Assembly: GCA_038245795.1 (NCBI GenBank)
Contig: JBBRSC010000094.1
Coordinates: 1 to 11,012 of the forward strand
Reading direction: 5' to 3'
Length of the DNA: 11,012 nt
DNA from: JBBRSC01 sp038245795
GTDB taxonomy: Bacteria > Actinomycetota > Acidimicrobiia > Acidimicrobiales > Microtrichaceae
Shown: positions 6,875 to 11,012 of the stretch, in pieces
Numbering within the stretch: position 1 is the stretch's first letter
Layout: each line of letters opens with the position of its first letter
The notes under the pieces: generated by a model
Databases searched by the model: none
Told to the model about the DNA's origin: nothing
The model's input: only the letters and a program-made list of their open reading frames with translations
Translations under genes and position numbers: made by a program

Positions 6875-7393
6875 ATGCGGGACAGCGAGAGCGAAACCAC
6901 GCTGACAGATCGGCCGTTCGCCGGCCTCGACGAGCCGGACCGACCCGAGACCGTCCGGTCGCCGATGACCCCGGTTCGTCTCGTGGTTGCTGGCATCGTG
7001 CTGGTGCTCATGTGGCTGCTGGCTCGAGCCAGCGGGGGAGACACGTCTGAATTCGGACCGAAGATCCTGCCGCTGTTCGAGTCGATCCCCTCGTTGCTGC
7101 TCGATGCCATCGTCGGCCTGGCCCAGGTCCTGGTCGCGTTGTCGACCGTGATCGGCCTGGTCGCGCTCGTCGCCACCGGCCGGTACACCCGATTCGCCAA
7201 GGTCGTCGGGGCAGCCGTTCTGTCCATGATGATGCTGGGTCTGATCGCCGCAACCGCCGCCGACGGCGTGTACACGATCGGGATGGCTCCGGTTGCTCAA
7301 TTCGGCCTGGGACGGGGATACCAGTCACCCTTGTTCCTGGCGGGATTGACGGCCGCCGTCGTCGTCGATTCGCCTTGGTGGTCCCTCCGCTAA
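6875..7393 (+). CDS. N-terminal membrane fragment of an interrupted kinase-like/flippase-like protein
   Basis: The 172-residue ORF starts at ATG 6875, with AAGGG seven bases upstream. In-frame ATG 6842 is a weaker alternative. It has a polar N-terminus of about 30 residues, then hydrophobic helices at about 33-52, 76-101, 105-127 and 152-166. It ends at TAA 7391-7393, immediately after SPWWSLR. In the actinobacterial multidomain family I recognise downstream, this place holds a PAP2-like membrane region whose helices run on past the point where this ORF stops. Here the PAP2 histidine motifs cannot be seen, so even intact it would not be a phosphatase. The ORF is in the same frame as the next one, 27 bases away. 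I read it as the first part of one gene; a free-standing membrane protein is the alternative. Confidence 0.75.
   Translation: MRDSESETTLTDRPFAGLDEPDRPETVRSPMTPVRLVVAGIVLVLMWLLARASGGDTSEFGPKILPLFESIPSLLLDAIVGLAQVLVALSTVIGLVALVATGRYTRFAKVVGAAVLSMMMLGLIAATAADGVYTIGMAPVAQFGLGRGYQSPLFLAGLTAAVVVDSPWWSLR
7391..7393 (+). other. In-frame TAA splitting one membrane protein gene into two ORFs
   Basis: The stop is followed in the same frame by nine sense codons (RRIGRGVVV) and then GTG 7421, and the frame remains open for another 618 residues. Reading across it gives SPWWSLR-stop-RRIGRGVVVVAALLRI. This matches the basic patch followed by a hydrophobic helix expected at this point in intact relatives, as I recall them. 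There is no frame change. GACGAGG lies ten bases before GTG 7421 and could serve reinitiation. Confidence 0.75.
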
Positions 7394-7420
7394 CGACGGA
7401 TCGGACGAGGCGTCGTCGTC

Positions 7421-9277
7421 GTGGCGGCCCTGCTGAGGATCGTGACCTCGCTCGGAGAACCGGCGACGTTGGCTGTCGCGGTCAGCGTCGGATGGTTGGT
7501 CGCCCAAATCGTGCTTCTCGTTGTTGGCATGCCAAATACGCGGCCTCGCCGATCGGAGGTCGCGAGCGTGTTGTGCGCGTTCGGTTTCGACACGGTCGCC
7601 CTCGAGGATCTCCACATCGAGATCCCCGGGTTTTCCGCCCTACTCGCCATCGACCGGTCTGGACGTGAGCTGTTCGTGAAGATCATGAGCCGGGAGGCCT
7701 GGACGTCTCAGCTGCCGTTGCGCACATGGCGTTGGATACGTTTCCGCGGTGTCGGCGACGACCATCCGTTCGCGGCGATGCGACGGCCGGTCGATCGCGA
7801 GGCGTTGGGTGCGCTCAAGGCCTATGCCGATGGGGTTCCCACGGCACGTCTTGCCGTGTCGACCAGTATCGGCGTCGATTCGAAGCTCCTGGCCTTCGAC
7901 TCGTTCGAGGCGCATCCGCTGTCGATGTTCGCCGACGACGAGTGGACCCCGGAGATTCTGGCGGAGATCTGGCGATCGGTCGGGGAGCTCCGGGCGAGTC
8001 GGACCGCCCACCATCGCTTGTCGGCCGACCATCTCATTCTCGATGGGTCGGGTCGCGTTCGGATCGTGGAATTCTCCTCAGCGGAACTCGGCGCCCCCGA
8101 GCGTGTCCTGGCCGTGGATGTCGCCGAGGTTCTGGCGGTCACGGCCGCGCACGTGGGGAGCGAGGCGACGGTTGCTGCTGCCGTTGCGGAGCTCGGCGCC
8201 CCGGCGGTGGCCGCAGCCCTTCCTCGCCTTCAACCACTCGCGCTCACGGATTCCACGCGGGCTCTCGTGAAACGCACAGGATGTCTCGACCAGCTCGCCG
8301 CTGAGGTGCGTCGGGTGACGGGCGCCACTGACGTACCGCTCGAGAACTTGCAGCGGGTTCGCCCCAATACGCTGGTGGCCATCGTCATGACGGCCGTTGC
8401 GGTGTGGGCGCTGGTCCCGCAGCTGTTGGGTGCCGGCGATGTGTGGGGATTGATCAGTCGGGCGAACTGGGGGTGGGCGTTGATGGCGGTGCTGCTGTCA
8501 GCGTTCACGTATGTGGCGGCGGCACTGGCGTTCGCGGGTTCTCTTCCGGACCCGGTGCCGCTTGGCCCCAACGTCGAGGTCCAGCTCGCGACATCGTTCG
8601 TTGCCGTTGCTGCGACCGCTGCCAGCATGGCGTTGACGGCGCGTTTCCTGCAGAAACGGGGGATAGATCTGGCCGGCGCGATCGCCGCGGTGGGGGTCAA
8701 TACCGTGGCCGGAGTCGTGGTGCATCTCAGCCTGCTGGGGGTGTTCATCGGGTTCGGCGGAACGAAGATTCTCGATCAGTTCGAGCTCCCGTCGATGTCC
8801 TTGTTCGGGTTGATCATGGCGGTGGTGGTCGTGGTCATCGGTGTGGCGTTGCTGATTCCGGTCGTGCGGCGGGTCGCTCGACAACATGTGGTTCCACCGG
8901 TCCAGCGGTCGTGGCGCGGACTGTCCGACATAGCGCGCAATCCGACGAAGCTGGCCGAGCTGTTCGGCGGTTCTGCTGGCATCACGCTGGGGTACATCCT
9001 GGCGTTGGCTGCCTCCGCGCAGGCGTTCGGGTCGGAGTTGTCGATTATCACGATCGCGCTCGTCTACCTGATCGGCTCAGTGGTCTCATCGGCAGCGCCC
9101 ACTCCGGGCGGGATCGGTGCCGTCGAGGCCACCCTGATCGCAGGATTCACGTCGGCGGGCATGCGTGCCGATGTGGCGTTCGGCTCGGTCATGCTCTTTC
9201 GAGTGGCGACCTTCTGGTTGCCACTGGTTCCCGGTTGGTTCTCCTACGAACGACTCCAACACGAAGGCGCGATTTGA
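7421..9277 (+). CDS. Kinase-like plus lysylphosphatidylglycerol-synthase-type transmembrane (flippase-like) protein, C-terminal part of the interrupted gene
   Basis: From GTG 7421 the product is 618 residues. A helix at about 14-36 is followed by a soluble kinase-like domain at about 45-300: beta3-type K87 in LFVKIMS, a helix-C-type E127 in DREALGALK, then HHRLSADHLIL (197-207) and IVEFSSAEL (215-223). The catalytic-loop Asp and the DFG Asp of true kinases are missing (R199, E217), so it is probably a pseudokinase. RVRPNTL (312-318) opens the membrane domain, with seven or more helices and the PTPGGIGAVEA signature (560-570) typical of the LPG-synthase TM/UPF0104 flippase-like family. The family handles lipids at the membrane; the substrate here is unknown. 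It follows the N-terminal fragment in the same frame and precedes the oxidoreductase by 48 bases. Confidence 0.85.
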   Translation: MAALLRIVTSLGEPATLAVAVSVGWLVAQIVLLVVGMPNTRPRRSEVASVLCAFGFDTVALEDLHIEIPGFSALLAIDRSGRELFVKIMSREAWTSQLPLRTWRWIRFRGVGDDHPFAAMRRPVDREALGALKAYADGVPTARLAVSTSIGVDSKLLAFDSFEAHPLSMFADDEWTPEILAEIWRSVGELRASRTAHHRLSADHLILDGSGRVRIVEFSSAELGAPERVLAVDVAEVLAVTAAHVGSEATVAAAVAELGAPAVAAALPRLQPLALTDSTRALVKRTGCLDQLAAEVRRVTGATDVPLENLQRVRPNTLVAIVMTAVAVWALVPQLLGAGDVWGLISRANWGWALMAVLLSAFTYVAAALAFAGSLPDPVPLGPNVEVQLATSFVAVAATAASMALTARFLQKRGIDLAGAIAAVGVNTVAGVVVHLSLLGVFIGFGGTKILDQFELPSMSLFGLIMAVVVVVIGVALLIPVVRRVARQHVVPPVQRSWRGLSDIARNPTKLAELFGGSAGITLGYILALAASAQAFGSELSIITIALVYLIGSVVSSAAPTPGGIGAVEATLIAGFTSAGMRADVAFGSVMLFRVATFWLPLVPGWFSYERLQHEGAI

Positions 9278-9313
9278 GCAACTGCCGCATCGAGGCCGGG
9301 TCGAGGATCGCCA

Positions 9314-9319
9314 TAGTGT
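9314..9319 (+). promoter_or_regulatory. Leaderless-type -10 element for the oxidoreductase gene
   Basis: TAGTGT matches TANNNT and ends six bases before ATG 9326, which places the transcription start at or next to the start codon. No Shine-Dalgarno is present, consistent with a leaderless mRNA. No clear -35 was found in the 48-base gap. This suggests the gene is transcribed independently of the membrane protein gene upstream. Confidence 0.55.
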
Positions 9320-9325
9320 GACGAC

Positions 9326-10348
9326 ATGACAACGACCGGCTTCGCAGTGATCGGCACGGGCATTCTCGGCAATCTCCACGCTCAGGTGTACGACCGCTAC
9401 CCGGACGCGTCGCTCGTGGCGGTCTGCGACACCGACATCGTGCGGGCCCAGGCGAGCGCTGCGAAGTTCGGCGGTGTCCGCGCCTACGACGACTATCGAA
9501 ATCTGCTCGCAGATCCCGATGTCGACGCTGTGTCGATCGCAACGCCGGACTTCGCCCACCTCGAGTTGGCGCTCGCTGCGGCTCGGGCGGGTAAACACAT
9601 CCTCTGTGAGAAACCGCTGGCGATGACCGTCGTGGATTCGCAACGGATTGTCGACGAGGCAGCTCGAGCTGGAGTCACCCTGATGGTGGACTTTCACAAT
9701 CGCGTCAACCCGTCGATCGTGATGGCCCGCGACGCTGTGGCTCGCGGCGATATCGGAACCCCGCGTTACGGCTATGCCCGGCTGAGCAACACCACCTTCG
9801 TGCCGCTCGAGATGCTGAGTTGGGCATCGAAGTCGTCGGCGCTGTGGTTTCTGTGTTGTCACACCGTCGACGCCATGCGGTTCATCCTTCAGGACGAGAT
9901 CGTCCGCGTGTACGGCGTGAACCGTTCCGGCACGCTGACGTCGCTCGGGGTCGACACCCAGGACTTTCACGTGGCGATTGCGGAGTTCTCCCGTGGGAGT
10001 GTCGTGACCTTCGAGAACTCGTGGATTCTTCCGCAGAGCCAGCCCGTCGTCTTCGACTTCAAACTCGATATCTCGGGCAGCACCGGCGCCATCAATCTCG
10101 ACATGTCCCACCACGCCGCAGCGACGATCCATACGGCGGGTGGCATGTCCTACGGCGACATCACGGGAACGTCGCCGACCAGCGATCGTCGTATCGGGGG
10201 CTTCATGCTCGAGTCGATCGCCAGGTTCGCTGACGCGGTGATCCACGGTGATCCGGTACTGGCGACGGGGGAGGATGGTGTGATCGCCACCAAGGTTCTC
10301 TGCGCCATGATGGACTCGGCGGAGTCTGGTCACCCCGTCGACCTCTGA
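9326..10348 (+). CDS. Gfo/Idh/MocA-family NAD(P)-dependent oxidoreductase
   Basis: The 340-residue product has the family's usual length. An N-terminal Rossmann fold carries G10TGILG15 for the dinucleotide, with D35 (VCDTD) at the end of the second strand, which favours NAD(H). The family signature C94EKPLA99 supplies catalytic-type K96. The second domain carries H179TVD182 in FLCCHTVDAMRF, the usual H-x-x-D substrate and catalytic site. Members oxidise sugars, inositols, amino-sugars or related polyols. The sequence does not tell me the substrate, and no sugar transport or isomerase genes are nearby. No signal peptide, so cytosolic. The start is set by the leaderless-type TAGTGT six bases before the ATG and by the glycine loop beginning at residue 10. 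It converges on the last gene with 28 bases between. Confidence 0.93.
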   Translation: MTTTGFAVIGTGILGNLHAQVYDRYPDASLVAVCDTDIVRAQASAAKFGGVRAYDDYRNLLADPDVDAVSIATPDFAHLELALAAARAGKHILCEKPLAMTVVDSQRIVDEAARAGVTLMVDFHNRVNPSIVMARDAVARGDIGTPRYGYARLSNTTFVPLEMLSWASKSSALWFLCCHTVDAMRFILQDEIVRVYGVNRSGTLTSLGVDTQDFHVAIAEFSRGSVVTFENSWILPQSQPVVFDFKLDISGSTGAINLDMSHHAAATIHTAGGMSYGDITGTSPTSDRRIGGFMLESIARFADAVIHGDPVLATGEDGVIATKVLCAMMDSAESGHPVDL

Positions 10349-10376
10349 TGCACCACGTCGGCCCGGAAGCGGTCGA

Positions 10377-11012
10377 TCAGGCGAGCGGATCGGTCTGGGC
10401 GGCGGATCGACCCCGTTCAAAGAAGTCCACGGCTTCGTCCACGGTCACGTTCTCGCGCCAATCGAGCTTGGCACCCCACGGCTCGGTCCAGATCTCGCCC
10501 GTGCGCGGCGCCCACGGTCCCACGTAGAGATACGGGAGCGGATGGGCGCTGTCGCCAGGAGACCCACCGAAATTGACGCCGTCATCGTTGGTCGACCCGG
10601 TCGAGAGCGCCAGGTCGAAGTGTTCGGGCCACAGCGTTGCGGGCGTAGGTGCATCATCGAGATGAGATTCGGTGAACCGGCTGAGTGCGGCGGAGGTGAG
10701 GTCGAACCAGTTGGCGATGATCGAGGCGGCAGTCGGGTTCACCGACAGGAGCTGATCGACGCGCAGCGGGGTGACCAGCGAATAGACCTCCGCCGGACCG
10801 CCGGGCTCGATGCCGATCTGCCGGGCGCCCGCGTCGAGCGTCGTCAGCGGTTGGCGCGTCGTGTTGCCGCTGTCGGTGACCACCAAGTCAGTTCCTTCCA
10901 CGGTCACTCGCCGCGGCCCCGCTGCTGGTTCGGAGGAGGGCGTGAAGGAGGGGGTCCCGAATCCCCCGGCCGTCGGCTGCAGACCGATCTTGCCGGTCTT
11001 GGCGTGGAGGTC
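10377..11012 (-). CDS. Uncharacterised actinobacterial protein, N-terminus off right edge
   Basis: The frame is open from the right edge to TGA at 10377-10379, giving at least 211 residues. A GTG at 10907 lies inside it, but the sequence upstream (DLHAKTGKIGLQPTAGGFGT) stays protein-like, so the true start is probably beyond the window. Notable blocks are GLQPTAGGFGTPSF, LWPEHFDLAL, GSPGDSAHPLPYLYVGPW and a closing AVDFFERG. They resemble a conserved actinobacterial hypothetical family that I know only by its pattern and cannot assign a function. It has no membrane segment or signal peptide in the visible part and is acidic and Pro/Gly/Trp-rich, consistent with a soluble globular protein. Confidence 0.8.
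   Translation of the reverse strand, partial: DLHAKTGKIGLQPTAGGFGTPSFTPSSEPAAGPRRVTVEGTDLVVTDSGNTTRQPLTTLDAGARQIGIEPGGPAEVYSLVTPLRVDQLLSVNPTAASIIANWFDLTSAALSRFTESHLDDAPTPATLWPEHFDLALSTGSTNDDGVNFGGSPGDSAHPLPYLYVGPWAPRTGEIWTEPWGAKLDWRENVTVDEAVDFFERGRSAAQTDPLA

Noticed and set aside
6424..7275. Long 283-residue version of the small Cys-containing protein
   Set aside because: The extra N-terminal 160 residues overlap the divergent membrane gene, are Ser/Thr/Arg-rich without family features, and the recognisable core starts after the methionine at 6795.
9086..10420. 444-residue minus-strand ORF
   Set aside because: It is antisense to a clear Gfo/Idh/MocA oxidoreductase and to the end of the flippase-like gene, and its translation is Arg/His-rich with no family features.

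Overview
The window is gene-dense, high-GC DNA with Shine-Dalgarno and leaderless-type starts and an actinobacterial gene set: Ohr, universal stress protein, a BcrC-like PAP2 phosphatase, a kinase-like/flippase-like membrane protein and a Gfo/Idh/MocA oxidoreductase. The style suggests an actinobacterium, perhaps of the Acidimicrobiia/Ilumatobacter kind. That placement is inference; there is no rRNA or other marker gene here.

The left 42% (minus strand, 4601 down to base 1) is one uninterrupted reading frame of at least 1533 codons that leaves the window still open. I translated it codon by codon. In order it has a membrane-embedded cellulose-synthase-like (GT2/BcsA-type) module, a C-terminal PilZ domain, a signal-peptide-like transmembrane segment, and at least five large DUF11-like extracellular repeats. 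The GT2 module keeps the fold landmarks and flanking helices of BcsA-type synthases, but the catalytic motifs (DDG, DxD, TED, QxxRW) are replaced. It therefore looks like a pseudo-glycosyltransferase joined, through a near-intact c-di-GMP-binding PilZ domain, to a surface stalk. This is the most unusual object in the window.

At 4737-5156 (plus) is ohr, divergent from the giant gene. It converges on a BcrC/PAP2 phosphatase (5178-5783, minus), which is divergent from a universal stress protein gene (5904-6371, plus). The usp gene converges on a small Cys-containing protein (6424-6795, minus).

From 6875 to 9277 (plus) lies what looks like one membrane protein gene of about 800 codons: PAP2-like helices, a degenerate kinase-like domain, and a lysylphosphatidylglycerol-synthase-type transmembrane domain. 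It is split by a single in-frame TAA at 7391-7393. Both sides are in the same frame and the predicted protein is continuous in family character across the stop. It may be a recent nonsense mutation, a sequencing error, or a pair of fragments joined by reinitiation at GTG 7421.

A Gfo/Idh/MocA dehydrogenase follows (9326-10348, plus) with a leaderless-type promoter. An uncharacterised protein (10377 to beyond 11012, minus) converges on it and runs off the right edge. No RNA genes, CRISPR arrays, insertion sequences or attachment sites were seen. No stretch over 300 bases lacks a gene; the longest intergenic gap is 135 bases.
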